DNA of 64,000 bases from Erythrobacter sp. NAP1 (GCF_000152865.1 NZ_CH672390.1:806001-870000); one strand, 5' to 3'. Positions 51,712-62,331 are shown, numbered from the stretch's first letter. Numbers and translations are program-made. The notes: generated by a model not told the origin, from the sequence alone.

Positions 51712-52845
51712 TCAGGCGCTGAGCCGGGCAGGGGAGAACAGCGCAGGGGTAAGCCCTTGCGCTGCCAGCTCCCCAGGCCACTCCTCGCCACGCACCAGAA
51801 CCTCGCCGATGCGTGAAAGCGCGGGCGAGGTCTGGAAGCCTGCGCCCCCTTGGCCAGCGCACCAGAAAAAGCCGGGCGCGTCTTTTGCAAAGCCCACCAC
51901 GGGCAATTCGTCGCGGGCGAAGCTGCGCAGGCCAGCCCAAGAATGAGTGATCCGGGCCACCTTCAAGCGGGTCGCCTCCTCGATGCGATGGGCGATGGTC
52001 GCGATGTCGAACTCCTCAGGAGCGGCATCGCATGGTTCGCTCGCGCCTTCGTCCATAGGGGAGGCCAGCAATTGCCCTGCGCCTTCGGGCAGCATGTAGA
52101 AACCGGCACCTACGGTCTTAACGAACGGCCAGTGCGAAACGTTCGAGCCCTCAGGACCTGAGAAAGATATGACCGTTCGCCTGCGTGGTTCGATGCCGAT
52201 GGGTCGGGCCCCTATCATCCCGGCGACGGCGTCTGCCCATGCACCAGCTGCGTTAATCAGGATTGGTGCGCTGAAGCTGTCGCTCTCAGTATCTATCACC
52301 CAGTCTTCGCCCGCGCGCGCGATCTTACGCACGGCGCTGGAAAATTCGAGGCGACCACCATGCGCCCTGATATCTCGAACATGGCCCTGCAGCATCGCGT
52401 CGGCGTCCAGTTTTAGCGAGCCATGATCGAGGATGGCCGAGTGGCAGTGTTCCGGCCCGATCTTCAATGCGGGCGCGATTTCGGCGGCTTCTTCACCTGA
52501 AAGCCGCTCGAAGTCGCAGCCAAAGTCCCGGTGCACTTTCTCCAAGGCGTCGAGCGCGGACAGTTCAGCTCTGCTGGCTATGTGCAGAGCGCTGTGCACC
52601 TCGGCCGGGCGCGCTCGGTCATCGCTCGGATCCGCTGCCAATTCTTCGAGGCTGAGCGCTGTCAAAGTGCGCACCACGCGCTCACCAAGGCCGAAATGGG
52701 CAAAGGCCACACTGCGGCCGGATGCGTGATAGCCGGGCGCGCTTTCTGCTTCGACCACGAGGACGCTGGCATGTTCTGCAAGCCTTGCAGCAAGCGACAG
52801 CCCGGCAATTCCGGCGCCGATCACGCAGATGTCGTATCGTGTCAT
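51712..52845 (-). CDS. FAD-dependent oxidoreductase (DAO family)
   Basis: A 377-residue flavoprotein. DICVIGAGIAGLSLAARL is the dinucleotide-binding N-terminus, followed by SGRSVAF and a C-terminal GFFWCAGQGGAGFQTSPAL, the pattern of the glycine/D-amino acid oxidase (DAO) superfamily. Candidates include D-amino acid dehydrogenase and sarcosine oxidase; nothing nearby fixes the substrate. The start ATG has a weak ribosome binding site. It diverges from the epimerase gene across 76 bases. Confidence 0.85.
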   Translation of the reverse strand: MTRYDICVIGAGIAGLSLAARLAEHASVLVVEAESAPGYHASGRSVAFAHFGLGERVVRTLTALSLEELAADPSDDRARPAEVHSALHIASRAELSALDALEKVHRDFGCDFERLSGEEAAEIAPALKIGPEHCHSAILDHGSLKLDADAMLQGHVRDIRAHGGRLEFSSAVRKIARAGEDWVIDTESDSFSAPILINAAGAWADAVAGMIGARPIGIEPRRRTVISFSGPEGSNVSHWPFVKTVGAGFYMLPEGAGQLLASPMDEGASEPCDAAPEEFDIATIAHRIEEATRLKVARITHSWAGLRSFARDELPVVGFAKDAPGFFWCAGQGGAGFQTSPALSRIGEVLVRGEEWPGELAAQGLTPALFSPARLSA

Positions 52846-52921
52846 TTCGGCTCACAAAGTTGCAGGTCGAAACGCAAGTGACTAGCCTTCGATACAACAC
52901 AACAAAGGGAGAGCATTCGCC

Positions 52922-53947
52922 ATGAGCAAGACCGTACTCGTAACCGGCGCAACCGGCTACATCGCAGGCGAATTGATCCGCCAGTTGCTGGCGCGCGACT
53001 GGACCGTTCACACCACCGTCCGCAACAAGGCAAAGAGCGAGGCGCTGCTGCGCGATCGCCTCGGCAATCCGGGCGAGGACAAGGTCAAGGTTTTCGAGGC
53101 AGAGCTTATGTCCGACGATGGCTGGGCAGAGGCGGTTGCCGGGTGCACGCATGTCGCGCACGTCGCGTCTCCCATCGCAGCATCGACCCCGAAGGACGAG
53201 AACGAGATGATTGTCCCCGCCCGCGAAGGTACGCTGCGCGCGCTGCGATTTGCCAAGGATGCGGGGGTCACGCGCTTTGTCCAGACCAGCTCAATGGCAG
53301 CGGTCGCATATGGTCGCAGCGACAAGGTCTACACGGTCGATGAGAGCGACTGGACCGACATCACTCACCCGGATGTTTATCCGTACATCAAGTCCAAGAC
53401 CATTGCAGAGCGCACCGCGCGCGATTGGGTGGCCGAGCACGGTGGCGACATGGAATTCGTCTCGGTCAATCCCTCCATGGTGCTTGGCCCTGTCGACGAT
53501 CCCGATTTCTCGCCATCGGTGGAGGCTGTGCGCCAATTGCTCGCAGGCGATGTGCCGATGGCACCCGACCTTGGCTTTGCAATCGTCGACACGCGCGACA
53601 CCGCCGAACTGCATGTCAAATGCCTCGAAGAGCCAGGACTTGCGGGAGAGCGTTTTCTCGCAGCCGGCGACTTTTACAAGTTCATCGATGTGGCGAAGAT
53701 GCTCAAGGATGGCCTGCCACCGGAGCACACGAAGAAGGTGCCGACCAAGGTCATGCCCAACTTCCTCGTGCACATTCTCAGTCTGTTCAACGAAGGCATC
53801 CGCTCGATCAAGAGTGAGCTTGGGAAGAGCCGCCATTGCGATACCAGCCACGCGAAGGAGCGGCTCGGATGGGAAACGCGCCCTGCAAAAGAAAGCGTGA
53901 TCGATTGCGCCAAGAGCCTGATCGAACACGGTGTCGTGAAGGTCTGA
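52922..53947 (+). CDS. NAD-dependent epimerase/dehydratase family protein (dihydroflavonol reductase-like)
   Basis: A 341-residue extended short-chain dehydrogenase. TGATGYIAGELIRQLL is the NAD(P) motif, and YPYIKSKTIAE holds the catalytic tyrosine and lysine. Similarity to dihydroflavonol 4-reductase and cinnamoyl-CoA reductase types is evident (FVQTSSMAAV, NPSMVLGPV). Such bacterial enzymes reduce aldehydes or ketones; the substrate is unknown. GGGAGAG precedes the ATG. It is monocistronic; an AT-rich promoter region follows it. Confidence 0.88.
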   Translation: MSKTVLVTGATGYIAGELIRQLLARDWTVHTTVRNKAKSEALLRDRLGNPGEDKVKVFEAELMSDDGWAEAVAGCTHVAHVASPIAASTPKDENEMIVPAREGTLRALRFAKDAGVTRFVQTSSMAAVAYGRSDKVYTVDESDWTDITHPDVYPYIKSKTIAERTARDWVAEHGGDMEFVSVNPSMVLGPVDDPDFSPSVEAVRQLLAGDVPMAPDLGFAIVDTRDTAELHVKCLEEPGLAGERFLAAGDFYKFIDVAKMLKDGLPPEHTKKVPTKVMPNFLVHILSLFNEGIRSIKSELGKSRHCDTSHAKERLGWETRPAKESVIDCAKSLIEHGVVKV

Positions 53948-53986
53948 ACGACTTTTTGCTCAAATTCGCCAAAACGCAAGGCGACA

Positions 53987-54020
53987 TATAATTTACGTAA
54001 AACATAAAATATATATTGCG
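53987..54020 (+). promoter_or_regulatory. AT-rich promoter and palindromic operator before DUF2975-XRE genes
   Basis: TATAAT at 53987-53992 is a perfect -10 box, overlapping the 10-bp palindrome TTTACGTAAA at 53992-54001, followed by an AT-only stretch to about 54016. The surrounding genome is GC-rich. A repressor bound at the palindrome would block the -10 box; the XRE protein encoded downstream is the obvious candidate. Confidence 0.5.
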
Positions 54021-54074
54021 AATCGTTTCCCTCGCTGCCATTAGGCTGTTAAACACAGTTTTGGAGGGAAGACG

Positions 54075-54704
54075 ATGAGTGCAGTCTGGACACGCCGCCT
54101 GGTCGATATGTTGATCGTGCTGGTCGCGCTTGCGGCGCTGGGGGCGATCCTGAAAGCGGGCGGCGCGATTGCCGAGGGCAAGTTTCACATGGTGAGCTAT
54201 CCGGCCTCGAGCGAGAACATCCGTATGGAATATCTCGACGAAGAGGGGACCGCCTTCTGGCAATTGAAGGAAGGTACTATCCGCATCGACGATCATGCAT
54301 GGCTGCGCGCTCTGCGGCTCGCGCTTCAGTTCACCTTCCTCGGCCTGTTCGCTGCGAGCCTCGTTTACCTGCGCGGGCTTCTCTCGCGGATCGGTGCGGG
54401 CGAGGTGTTCACCGATCGCAACGTCACAAGCCTCAAGCGGATCGGCCAGATCCTGCTGTTCGGGGCGGCGCTTTCGGTGGTGGCAACAATCATTGTCCAG
54501 AGCGTCATTATCAACGCGCTGCCCGCGATTGAGGGGCGGGCGATCCATCCCTCGATCAGCTGGGACAAGGATGGGGTCGAGAACATCTGGCTCGAATACA
54601 GCCCGCCGATCTCCAGCCTGCTGCTCTCTCTCCTTGCATTCCTCGCGGCAGGAGCTTTCCGATCCGGCCAGCAATTCCGCGAAGACAGCGAAAGCGTGGT
54701 CTGA
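54075..54704 (+). CDS. DUF2975 membrane protein
   Basis: A 209-residue integral membrane protein with about four predicted helices (residues 9-27, 75-95, 115-140 and 180-200) and a short periplasmic loop between the first two. It matches DUF2975 proteins, which commonly precede a small XRE regulator in the same operon. A GGAGGGAAG ribosome binding site precedes the ATG. The stop overlaps the regulator's start (TGATG). Function is unknown; a membrane-linked sensing role with the regulator is inferred. Confidence 0.82.
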   Translation: MSAVWTRRLVDMLIVLVALAALGAILKAGGAIAEGKFHMVSYPASSENIRMEYLDEEGTAFWQLKEGTIRIDDHAWLRALRLALQFTFLGLFAASLVYLRGLLSRIGAGEVFTDRNVTSLKRIGQILLFGAALSVVATIIVQSVIINALPAIEGRAIHPSISWDKDGVENIWLEYSPPISSLLLSLLAFLAAGAFRSGQQFREDSESVV

Positions 54705-54940
54705 TGCCTATCATCACCAACCTCGATGTGATGATGGCCAAGCGCAAGGTCAGTTTGAAGGAACTGGCCGAGCGCATTGGCATTTCGAACACCAATCTGT
54801 CGCTCTTGAAGACAGGCAAAGTTCAAGGCGTCCGCTACAAGACGCTCGAGGCAATTTGTCGCGAGCTTGACTGCCAACCCGGCGATATCCTCGAATACCG
54901 TGCGCAAGATCAAAGCGACGGCACCGAGGCGAGCGAGTGA
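54704..54940 (+). CDS. Small XRE-family transcriptional regulator (YozG-like)
   Basis: A 78-residue helix-turn-helix protein. KVSLKELAERIGISNTNLSL is the HTH core, followed by LEAICRELDCQPGDILEY. Little more than the DNA-binding domain is present, so the ligand or partner must be external, most likely the coupled DUF2975 membrane protein. It probably controls its own operon through the palindrome at 53992-54001. Confidence 0.88.
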   Translation: MPIITNLDVMMAKRKVSLKELAERIGISNTNLSLLKTGKVQGVRYKTLEAICRELDCQPGDILEYRAQDQSDGTEASE

Positions 54941-55004
54941 CGATTGACGTTGGCGTGGTCTGATCGCTAGGCGCTATGCGACTTGTGATCAGGGGCTTTT
55001 TTGA

Positions 55005-56537
55005 ATGTCAGCCAATATCGCCGAAATGGAACGCCGCCGTGAAGCCGCTCGCATGGGCGGCGGGCAAAAGCGGATCGACGCGCAGCACGCCAAGGGCAAG
55101 CTGACCGCGCGCGAACGGCTCGACGTCCTGCTGGACGAAGGCAGCTTCGAAGAAATCGACACATATGTCGAACACGATTGCGTCGATTTCGGCATGGAGA
55201 AGCAGAAGATTCCCGGCGACGGCGTCGTTACCGGAAGCGGCACAATCAACGGCCGCCTCGTCTATGTTTTCAGTCAGGATTTCACCGTCTTCGGCGGATC
55301 GCTGTCGAAGCGTCATGCGGAGAAAATCTGCAAGGTCATGGACACCGCGATGAAGGTCGGCGCACCGGTGATCGGTCTCAACGATTCCGGCGGTGCGCGC
55401 ATTCAGGAAGGCGTCGCGTCGCTGGGCGGCTATGCCGAGGTCTTCCAGCGCAACGTGCTGGCGAGCGGCGTCATCCCTCAGATCAGCCTCATCATGGGGC
55501 CTTGCGCGGGCGGGGCGGTCTATTCGCCTGCGATGACCGACTTCATCTTCATGGTGAAGGACAGCTCCTACATGTTCGTCACCGGGCCGGACGTGGTGAA
55601 GACCGTCACGAACGAAGTCGTGACGCAGGAGGAATTGGGCGGCGCAATCACGCACACGACCAAGACCAGCGTTGCCGATGTAGCTTACGAAAACGACGTC
55701 GAGACTCTGCTCGCGACGCGCGATTTCTTCAATTACCTGCCGCTGTCGAACCGCGAAGAAGTGCCCGAACTTCCCACGAACGACCCGTGGGACCGCGAGG
55801 AGCCGAGCCTCGACACGATCATCCCCGACAACGCCAACCAGCCCTATGACATGCACGAGGTGATCCGAAAGACGCTCGACGAGGGTGACTTCTTCGAGAT
55901 CCAGCCTGCGCATGCCGCCAACATCATCTGCGGTTTTGGCAGGGTCGAGGGGCGAACGGTAGGCGTGGTCGCGAACCAGCCGATGGTGCTCGCGGGCGTA
56001 CTCGATATCGCGAGCTCCAAGAAAGCCGCGCGCTTCGTGCGGTTCTGCGATGCGTTCGAGATCCCGATCGTGACCTTCGTCGACGTCCCCGGCTTCCTTC
56101 CCGGCACCGCGCAGGAACTCGGCGGCATCATCAAGCACGGCGCAAAGCTGCTCTTCGCCTATGCTGAGGCGACCGTGCCCAAGATCACCGTCATCACCCG
56201 CAAGGCCTATGGCGGCGCCTACGACGTGATGGCGTCAAAGCACCTTCGCGGCGATTTGAACTACGCTTGGCCCACGGCAGAGATCGCCGTGATGGGCGCA
56301 AAGGGCGCGGTGGAGATCATCTTCCGCCAGGACCGCGACGATCCGGAGAAGATCGCCGAGAAAACGGCGGAATATGAGGAGCGGTTTGCTAACCCGTTCG
56401 TGGCAGCGAGCCGTGGCTATATCGACGAGGTGATCCACCCGCATGCGACGCGGCGGAGGGTTGCGCTGGGGCTAAGGAAGCTGCGCACGAAGCAGCTGGA
56501 GAACCCTTGGAAGAAGCATGATAACATCCCGCTTTGA
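55005..56537 (+). CDS. pccB: Propionyl-CoA carboxylase beta subunit
   Basis: The carboxyltransferase subunit of propionyl-CoA carboxylase, 510 residues, cytoplasmic. Carboxyltransferase signatures include [20 protein letters not shown] at the N-terminus, [29 protein letters not shown] and a C-terminal [12 protein letters not shown] with [15 protein letters not shown]. With PccA (partial at 63820) it makes methylmalonyl-CoA from propionyl-CoA. It opens a nearly continuous run of genes for propionate, odd-chain fatty acid and branched amino acid catabolism. Confidence 0.95.
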   Translation: MSANIAEMERRREAARMGGGQKRIDAQHAKGKLTARERLDVLLDEGSFEEIDTYVEHDCVDFGMEKQKIPGDGVVTGSGTINGRLVYVFSQDFTVFGGSLSKRHAEKICKVMDTAMKVGAPVIGLNDSGGARIQEGVASLGGYAEVFQRNVLASGVIPQISLIMGPCAGGAVYSPAMTDFIFMVKDSSYMFVTGPDVVKTVTNEVVTQEELGGAITHTTKTSVADVAYENDVETLLATRDFFNYLPLSNREEVPELPTNDPWDREEPSLDTIIPDNANQPYDMHEVIRKTLDEGDFFEIQPAHAANIICGFGRVEGRTVGVVANQPMVLAGVLDIASSKKAARFVRFCDAFEIPIVTFVDVPGFLPGTAQELGGIIKHGAKLLFAYAEATVPKITVITRKAYGGAYDVMASKHLRGDLNYAWPTAEIAVMGAKGAVEIIFRQDRDDPEKIAEKTAEYEERFANPFVAASRGYIDEVIHPHATRRRVALGLRKLRTKQLENPWKKHDNIPL

Positions 56538-56551
56538 TGCGGACAGCGTGA

Positions 56552-56776
56552 ATGCTGGAGTCACTTCGCAGTTTTCTATCAAGTGATGGCTTGGTTGCCT
56601 TGGCTGCGATTGCTGCGTTGGTTTGTGCCGTGGTTGCTTGGCGATTGTGGCGCAGTCCGAATTCGTGGCATATCGATGATGTTACGAAGAGGCTGACCTT
56701 CCATGCGTGGCCACAGCTGGCGATGACCGCTGTGTTTGGCGTGGCATTTGCCGTCCTCACATTTCTGACACTCTGA
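56552..56776 (+). CDS. Small membrane protein between pccB and mce
   Basis: A 74-residue protein with two hydrophobic helices (residues 14-31 and 55-73) separated by a polar loop containing WRSPNSWHIDDVTKRLTFH. No family recognised. It begins 14 bases after pccB and ends 16 bases before mce, so it is co-transcribed with the pathway. Its ribosome binding site is weak. It could be a real small membrane subunit; chance is less likely because the hydrophobic pattern is regular. Confidence 0.55.
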   Translation: MLESLRSFLSSDGLVALAAIAALVCAVVAWRLWRSPNSWHIDDVTKRLTFHAWPQLAMTAVFGVAFAVLTFLTL

Positions 56777-56792
56777 AGCAGGGAAGAGACCC

Positions 56793-57233
56793 ATGAAACT
56801 AGGCCGCATGAACCACGTCGGATACGCGGTGCCCTCGATGGAGGAAGCCATCGCGCACTACCGCGACGCAATGGGAGCGACCTCGATCACCGAGCCTTTC
56901 GATATTGAGGAGCAGGGCGTGAAGGTCTGCTTCGTCGACACGCCGACCCATTCAGGCATGGACGGGACGCAGGTCGAACTGATCGAGCCGCTGGACGAGA
57001 ATTCGCCCATTAACGGCTTCCTCGCCAAGAACCCTCTCGGCGGGCAGCATCATGTCTGTTTCGAAGTGCCCGATATCGAGGAAGCGCGCTCAGAGTTCGA
57101 GGCGATGGGCAAGCGCATCCTCGGCCCCACGCGCATCGGCGCGCACGGAACACCGATCTTCTTCCTTCACCCAAAGGACATGCAGGGCATGCTTACCGAG
57201 ATCATGGAGACGCCCAAGGACGGCGCTCACTGA
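56793..57233 (+). CDS. mce: Methylmalonyl-CoA epimerase
   Basis: A 146-residue glyoxalase-fold metalloenzyme that interconverts (S)- and (R)-methylmalonyl-CoA. MNHVGYAVPSMEEAI has the first metal histidine, GGQHHVCFEVPDIEEA the second, and MQGMLTEIME carries the C-terminal glutamate. Length is typical. It links PccB/PccA with the mutase encoded at 58219. Confidence 0.93.
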   Translation: MKLGRMNHVGYAVPSMEEAIAHYRDAMGATSITEPFDIEEQGVKVCFVDTPTHSGMDGTQVELIEPLDENSPINGFLAKNPLGGQHHVCFEVPDIEEARSEFEAMGKRILGPTRIGAHGTPIFFLHPKDMQGMLTEIMETPKDGAH

Positions 57234-57336
57234 TCACGCTTTACGTGCCGCGTCGTAGCGGACTTGTCTCACGCGCCGCGTTTGGGCAAAGCGTTGCCAA
57301 ACGAAACGCAAACCATTTCGCTTGGGAGAGAGACAA

Positions 57337-58110
57337 GTGACCTACGAAACCATCCGCGTCGAAGCTGACGGCCCGCTGACCACGATCACACTCAACCGTC
57401 CCGATCGCCTCAACGCCATGCCCCCGCAGATGGCGGACGAAATCACGCAGGTGTTCTATGACCTGGGTGACGCGCGCTGCGTGCTGATCACGGGCGAGGG
57501 TAAGGGCTTTTGCTCGGGCGCGGATCTTTCGGCCCGCTCGATGGATTCCAAGGGCGGAAGCCACGAGGCGCTGCTTCATCATTACAACCCTGCGATCAAC
57601 CAGCTGCTGCGTGCCGATGTTCCCGTAATCTGCGCGGTCAACGGGCCGGCAGCTGGCGTCGGGTGCTCGCTCGCACTCGCGGCGGACTTCACCATTGCGG
57701 GGAAGAGTGCGTATTTCCTTCAGGCTTTCGTCAATATCGGCCTCGTGCCCGATGGCGGCTCTACCTGGATGCTGGCGCGCGCTATCGGCCGCGCGCGGGC
57801 GACCCGCATGATGATGCTGGGTGAAAAGATCGGCGCAGCGCAGGCAGAGGAATGGGGCCTCGTCTACAAATGCGTCGACGACGAACTGCTCATGGACGAA
57901 GCACGCGCGATGGCTGACAAGCTCGCGAATGGTCCGACCGTTTCGTATCGCAATATCAAACGCAACATCATGACCGCGCTAGATGGCGGGGTGAACGATG
58001 TGCTGCTGGCAGAAGCCGAAGCTCAGCGTATCGCAGGTGCGTCGGACGATGCAAAGGAAGGCGGCACGGCTTTCCTCGAGAAGCGCAAGGCTGCTTTTAC
58101 AGGCAAGTAG
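57337..58110 (+). CDS. Enoyl-CoA hydratase/isomerase family protein
   Basis: A 257-residue crotonase-fold protein. CSGADLS forms part of the oxyanion hole, and NGPAAGVGCSLALAADFTIA the second; GLVPDGGSTW is the catalytic region. The GTG at 57337 is supported by GGGAGAG about seven bases upstream; an in-frame start at 57322 includes that site and is less likely. It may act on the same acyl-CoA catabolism as the surrounding genes, but hydratase versus isomerase cannot be decided. Confidence 0.9.
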   Translation: MTYETIRVEADGPLTTITLNRPDRLNAMPPQMADEITQVFYDLGDARCVLITGEGKGFCSGADLSARSMDSKGGSHEALLHHYNPAINQLLRADVPVICAVNGPAAGVGCSLALAADFTIAGKSAYFLQAFVNIGLVPDGGSTWMLARAIGRARATRMMMLGEKIGAAQAEEWGLVYKCVDDELLMDEARAMADKLANGPTVSYRNIKRNIMTALDGGVNDVLLAEAEAQRIAGASDDAKEGGTAFLEKRKAAFTGK

Positions 58111-58125
58111 GCGACTTCGATTTCT

Positions 58126-58144
58126 GGGGCTCATGTAGGGCCCC
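58126..58144 (+). terminator. Short GC hairpin after the hydratase gene
   Basis: GGGGC at 58126-58130 and GCCCC at 58140-58144 can pair around nine bases, 16 bases after the stop. It is a weak terminator candidate; mutase transcription could be separate from the upstream genes. Confidence 0.25.
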
Positions 58145-58218
58145 GAGACAATCATATTCGCAATCTGGTGCACCCTCGCGCGTTGGCGGGGGTCGCGATT
58201 GGTGTATAGGCATCCCTC

Positions 58219-60480
58219 ATGACCGACACGAACGACTCCCGGCCGACCCCCGCCGACTGGAAGGCTCTTGCTGACAAGGAAAGCAAGGGCCGCGATCTCA
58301 CTTGGCAGACGCCAGAAGGTTTCGAGATCAAGCCGCTCTACACGGCAGAAGACCACGCGGAATTCGATCCCGGCCTTCCGGGCTTCGCTCCGTTCACACG
58401 CGGCGTGAAGGCAAGCATGTATGCCGGGCGCCCGTGGACGATCCGGCAGTACGCGGGCTTTTCGACCGCTGAGGAATCGAACGCCTTCTATCGCCGCAAT
58501 CTTGCGATGGGACAAAAGGGTCTGAGCGTCGCTTTCGACCTCGCCACCCACCGCGGATACGATTCCGATCACGCGCGCGTGGTGGGCGATGTCGGCAAGG
58601 CGGGCGTCGCCATCGACACGGTGGCGGACATGGAAATTCTGTTCGACCAAATCCCGCTCGACACGATGAGCGTGTCGATGACCATGAACGGCGCGGTGAT
58701 CCCGGTGCTCGCTTTCTACATCGTCGCGGCTGAACGGTCGGGCGTTTCGCAGGACAAGCTCTCGGGGACGATTCAGAACGACATCCTCAAGGAGTTCATG
58801 GTCCGCAACACCTACATCTATCCGCCTGAGCCGAGCATGCGGATTGTGTCCGATATCATCGCATATACCTCGGCCAACATGCCGAAATTCAACAGCATTT
58901 CGATCAGCGGTTATCACATGCACGAAGCTGGGGCGACGGCGGTGCAGGAGCTGGCTTTCACCATCGCTGACGGCAAAGAATATGCCGTGCGCGCGATGGA
59001 GACAGGGCTCGATATCGATGCGTTTGCGGGGCGCCTGTCGTTCTTCTTTGGCATCGGCATGAACTTCTTCATGGAGATCGCCAAGCTGCGCGCCGCTCGT
59101 ACTCTCTGGTATCGCGTGATGGACGGGCTGGGTGCGAAGAGCGAGCGTTCGAAGATGCTGCGCACGCATTGCCAGACGAGTGGTGTGAGCTTGCAGGAAC
59201 AGGACCCCTACAACAACGTCATCCGCACCACCATTGAAGCGATGGCTGCGACGCTGGGTGGAACCCAGAGTCTTCATACCAACGCGCTCGATGAAGCCAT
59301 CGCGCTCCCCACCGATTTCTCCGCCCGCATCGCGCGCAATACGCAGCTGGTGCTGCAGGAAGAAAGCGGCATCACCAATGTCGTCGATCCTCTCGGCGGC
59401 TCGCATTACATCGAAGCGTTGACCGCGACGCTCGTTGCAGAGGCTGAAAAGCTCATCGCCGAGGTCGACGAAGCTGGCGGCATGACCGCCTATGTTGCGA
59501 CCGGCGCTCCCAAGGCGGCGATCGAGCGGGCTGCTGCGGAGAAGCAGACCATGGTCGATCAGGGCGAGACCGTGATCGTTGGCGTCAACAAGTACCGCAA
59601 GGACGAAGAAGACCCGATCGACACGCTCGACATCGACAATGCGAAGGTCCGAAAGAGCCAGATCGCGCGGATCGAGAAGGTGCGCGCGGGCCGCGATGAG
59701 GCTGCATGCCAGTCGGCGCTCAAGGCGCTGACCGAAGCTGCTCAGGCCGATCCGACGACACACCGTGCAGCAATCCTGACAGGCCGCGACGAGAACGACA
59801 TCCCGCTTCCGCCCTCAAAGATTGCAGAACTTGAAAAGCAAGCCGATGTGAACTTGCTGGGCAGGGCGGTCGAGGCGGCACGCCACGATGCGACCTTGGG
59901 CGAAATATCTGCAGCCATGGAAGCTGCCTTCGGGCGCCACGATGCGACGCCTGAGCCCGTAAGCGGTGTGTACAAAAGCGCCTACGAATTCGACCGCCGC
60001 TGGGCACAAGTAACCGAAGGCGTCGACGCGGTTGAGCGCCGTCTTGGTCGCAAGCCACGAATCATGGTCGCCAAAATGGGCCAAGACGGGCACGATCGCG
60101 GTGCGAATGTCATCGCCAGCGCATTTTCGGACATGGGCTTTGAGGTTGTCTCCGGCCCGCTGTTCCAGACGCCCGAAGAAACCTGCCAGATGGCGCTCGA
60201 CAAGCAGGTTGACATCGTAGGGGCTTCCAGCTTGGCGGCAGGCCACAAAACCTTGATCCCCGAGCTGATCAGACTGCTCAAAGAGGCAGGGCGCGCAGAT
60301 ATCAAGGTCACCGCAGGCGGCGTCATCCCGCCGCAGGATTACGACTTCCTTCGCGAGGCCGGCGTTCAAGGGATCTACGGGCCCGGTTCGAACGTGGTCG
60401 AGTGCGCTGCGGACATCCTTACGCTTCTCGGCCATAACATGCCGCCACTCGGCGAAGGGCTGGACGAGGCTGCGGAGTGA
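58219..60480 (+). CDS. scpA: Methylmalonyl-CoA mutase (adenosylcobalamin-dependent)
   Basis: A 753-residue single-chain mutase converting methylmalonyl-CoA to succinyl-CoA. The N-terminal catalytic barrel shows [34 protein letters not shown] and [15 protein letters not shown]; the C-terminal domain has [15 protein letters not shown] with His625 as the lower cobalt ligand. It needs vitamin B12 and usually a MeaB-type G-protein chaperone, which is not in the window. It overlaps the downstream esterase gene by four bases (GTGA). Confidence 0.96.
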   Translation: MTDTNDSRPTPADWKALADKESKGRDLTWQTPEGFEIKPLYTAEDHAEFDPGLPGFAPFTRGVKASMYAGRPWTIRQYAGFSTAEESNAFYRRNLAMGQKGLSVAFDLATHRGYDSDHARVVGDVGKAGVAIDTVADMEILFDQIPLDTMSVSMTMNGAVIPVLAFYIVAAERSGVSQDKLSGTIQNDILKEFMVRNTYIYPPEPSMRIVSDIIAYTSANMPKFNSISISGYHMHEAGATAVQELAFTIADGKEYAVRAMETGLDIDAFAGRLSFFFGIGMNFFMEIAKLRAARTLWYRVMDGLGAKSERSKMLRTHCQTSGVSLQEQDPYNNVIRTTIEAMAATLGGTQSLHTNALDEAIALPTDFSARIARNTQLVLQEESGITNVVDPLGGSHYIEALTATLVAEAEKLIAEVDEAGGMTAYVATGAPKAAIERAAAEKQTMVDQGETVIVGVNKYRKDEEDPIDTLDIDNAKVRKSQIARIEKVRAGRDEAACQSALKALTEAAQADPTTHRAAILTGRDENDIPLPPSKIAELEKQADVNLLGRAVEAARHDATLGEISAAMEAAFGRHDATPEPVSGVYKSAYEFDRRWAQVTEGVDAVERRLGRKPRIMVAKMGQDGHDRGANVIASAFSDMGFEVVSGPLFQTPEETCQMALDKQVDIVGASSLAAGHKTLIPELIRLLKEAGRADIKVTAGGVIPPQDYDFLREAGVQGIYGPGSNVVECAADILTLLGHNMPPLGEGLDEAAE

Positions 60481-61322
60481 GACTTGGCTGCGTTGCGGCA
60501 CTCGCCGCGCTATTGATCGCAAGCCCGGCCTACGCTGAGGAGCCAGCGCCCATTTCGTTGGGCGAGTCGTATGCGGTGACCACTCACGAAGCCGACCGGC
60601 GGATTAATGTCCTGCTTCCGCTCGATTACGATGAAGGCGACAGGGAATACTCGCTTATTGTCGTTCTGGACGGTGGCGAGCGACAGGACCTTTATCTGGC
60701 GCACGGCATCCACAGCTGGAACCAACTTTGGCGGCGTAGCCAGCCTGCGATTATTGTCGGTATCGAGACAGTCGACCGCCAACGCGAGTTGCTGCCTCCC
60801 ACAAAATCGATTGAAGAACGCGAGCGCTATCCGACCGCAGGCGAGGCTCAAAGCTTTCGTCGATGGCTGGTTGAAGATGTCATGCCCATGATCCGGGCGC
60901 GTTATCGGGACAATGGCACCGCGATCCTCGTTGGCGAAAGTGCCGCAGGGCATTTCGTGGCCGAAACATGGATCACGGCGCCCAGTGCGTTTGATGGATA
61001 CGCGGCGCTCTCGCCGAGCTTGCAATGGGACAACCAAAGCCTTTCGTACAGGCTATCCGGTGAACGTCCTGTCGAACGGCCTCCGATTTTCCTGTCGCTA
61101 GCCGATGAAGGCGGCGCGACTGAAGAAGGGGCGCTGCGTTTCGTTGGCGAAGCTGGAGACAGACTCTGTTTTGCGGATCGGCGCGATAGTCACGTACGCC
61201 ACGCGAACGCGATGCATCAGCTTCTTGCCGAGGCGCTCCAGTTCTTGTTGCCTACGAAGGCCGACTGGCTCGAAGAATATGGCTTCGTTGTCGAATGCAG
61301 CGAAGTGGGAGAAGATGAATGA
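60477..61322 (+). CDS. Secreted alpha/beta-hydrolase (esterase-like)
   Basis: A 281-residue exported hydrolase starting at GTG. The signal peptide ([20 protein letters not shown]) is clear. [13 protein letters not shown] and [13 protein letters not shown], the latter holding the nucleophile serine elbow, resemble the IroE/esterase D-like family; a His near residue 238 ([11 protein letters not shown]) could complete the triad. Function in this operon is not obvious because its neighbours are cytoplasmic. It overlaps bioB by four bases. Confidence 0.78.
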   Translation: MRLGCVAALAALLIASPAYAEEPAPISLGESYAVTTHEADRRINVLLPLDYDEGDREYSLIVVLDGGERQDLYLAHGIHSWNQLWRRSQPAIIVGIETVDRQRELLPPTKSIEERERYPTAGEAQSFRRWLVEDVMPMIRARYRDNGTAILVGESAAGHFVAETWITAPSAFDGYAALSPSLQWDNQSLSYRLSGERPVERPPIFLSLADEGGATEEGALRFVGEAGDRLCFADRRDSHVRHANAMHQLLAEALQFLLPTKADWLEEYGFVVECSEVGEDE

Positions 61323-62326
61323 CGACTTTGCGCACCGACTGGACCCGCGAAGAGATTGCGGACCTGTTCGACCTGCCTTTCACCGAACTGCTTTTTCGTG
61401 CGGCCAGCGTTCACCGTGAAAATCATCCGCCAGAGCAGATCCAGCTTTGCACGCTGCTGAGCATCAAAACTGGCGGTTGTCCTGAGGACTGCGGTTACTG
61501 CTCGCAAAGCGTAAAGGCTGACAGCGGTGTCGAAGCGACCAAACTGATGGACGTGCAGGCGGTGCTTCAACGCGCCGCGCAGGCGAAGGATGCAGGCTCT
61601 CAGCGCTTCTGCATGGGCGCAGCCTGGCGCAATCCGAAGGACCGCGACATGCCCAAGATCGTCGAGATCGTGAAAGGCGTGCGCGACATGGGACTTGAGA
61701 CGTGCATGACGCTTGGCATGCTCGAGCCGCATCAGGCCGACATGCTCGCCGAAGCGGGTCTCGATTATTACAACCACAACATCGACAGCAGCCCGGAGTA
61801 TTACGAGCGGGTGATCTCGACGCGCGATTTTCAGTGCCGCCTTGATACGCTCGATCATGTGCGCACAGCTGGCATCAATGTTTGCAGCGGAGGAATTGTG
61901 GGGATGGGTGAAACGCGCGAGGATCGCGTGGGGTTCGTCCACACGCTCGCGACGCTGCCCGAGCATCCCGAAAGCGTGCCGGTGAATGCGCTCGTGCCGG
62001 TGAAGGGCACGGTGCTGGGCGATATGCTCGCAGATACGCCGATGGCGAAGATCGACGACATTGAGTTTGTCCGCACGGTGGCGGTGGCTCGCATCACGAT
62101 GCCGATGAGCATGGTGCGCCTATCAGCTGGACGAGAAAGCATGAGCGAGGCGACGCAGGCGCTGTGTTTCTTTGCGGGCGCGAACTCGATTTTCACAGGC
62201 GACAAGCTGCTGACCGCTCCCAATGCTGGCGATGACAGCGGCGGCGCACTCTTCGCCAAGCTTGGCCTCACATCCCTTCAGGGCGACGAGCCAGCGCGCG
62301 CCTGCAAGGTTAGCGAACCGGCATAG
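61319..62326 (+). CDS. bioB: Biotin synthase
   Basis: A 335-residue radical SAM enzyme that inserts sulfur into dethiobiotin. The radical SAM cluster ligands are Cys54, Cys58 and Cys61 in [25 protein letters not shown] and [15 protein letters not shown] are BioB signatures. No other bio genes are adjacent. Placing bioB within the propionyl-CoA island fits the demand of PccA for biotin. The ATG overlaps the preceding gene's TGA. Confidence 0.95.
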   Translation: MTTLRTDWTREEIADLFDLPFTELLFRAASVHRENHPPEQIQLCTLLSIKTGGCPEDCGYCSQSVKADSGVEATKLMDVQAVLQRAAQAKDAGSQRFCMGAAWRNPKDRDMPKIVEIVKGVRDMGLETCMTLGMLEPHQADMLAEAGLDYYNHNIDSSPEYYERVISTRDFQCRLDTLDHVRTAGINVCSGGIVGMGETREDRVGFVHTLATLPEHPESVPVNALVPVKGTVLGDMLADTPMAKIDDIEFVRTVAVARITMPMSMVRLSAGRESMSEATQALCFFAGANSIFTGDKLLTAPNAGDDSGGALFAKLGLTSLQGDEPARACKVSEPA

Positions 62327-62331
62327 GCCCA

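Noticed and set aside
50609..51940. 443-codon open frame on the minus strand opposite gor
   Set aside because: The plus-strand glutathione reductase is certain; the opposite frame has no conserved motif.
57979..59763. 594-codon open frame on the minus strand opposite the mutase gene
   Set aside because: Same reason: shadow of a GC-rich gene with a clear catalytic and cobalamin domain on the other strand.
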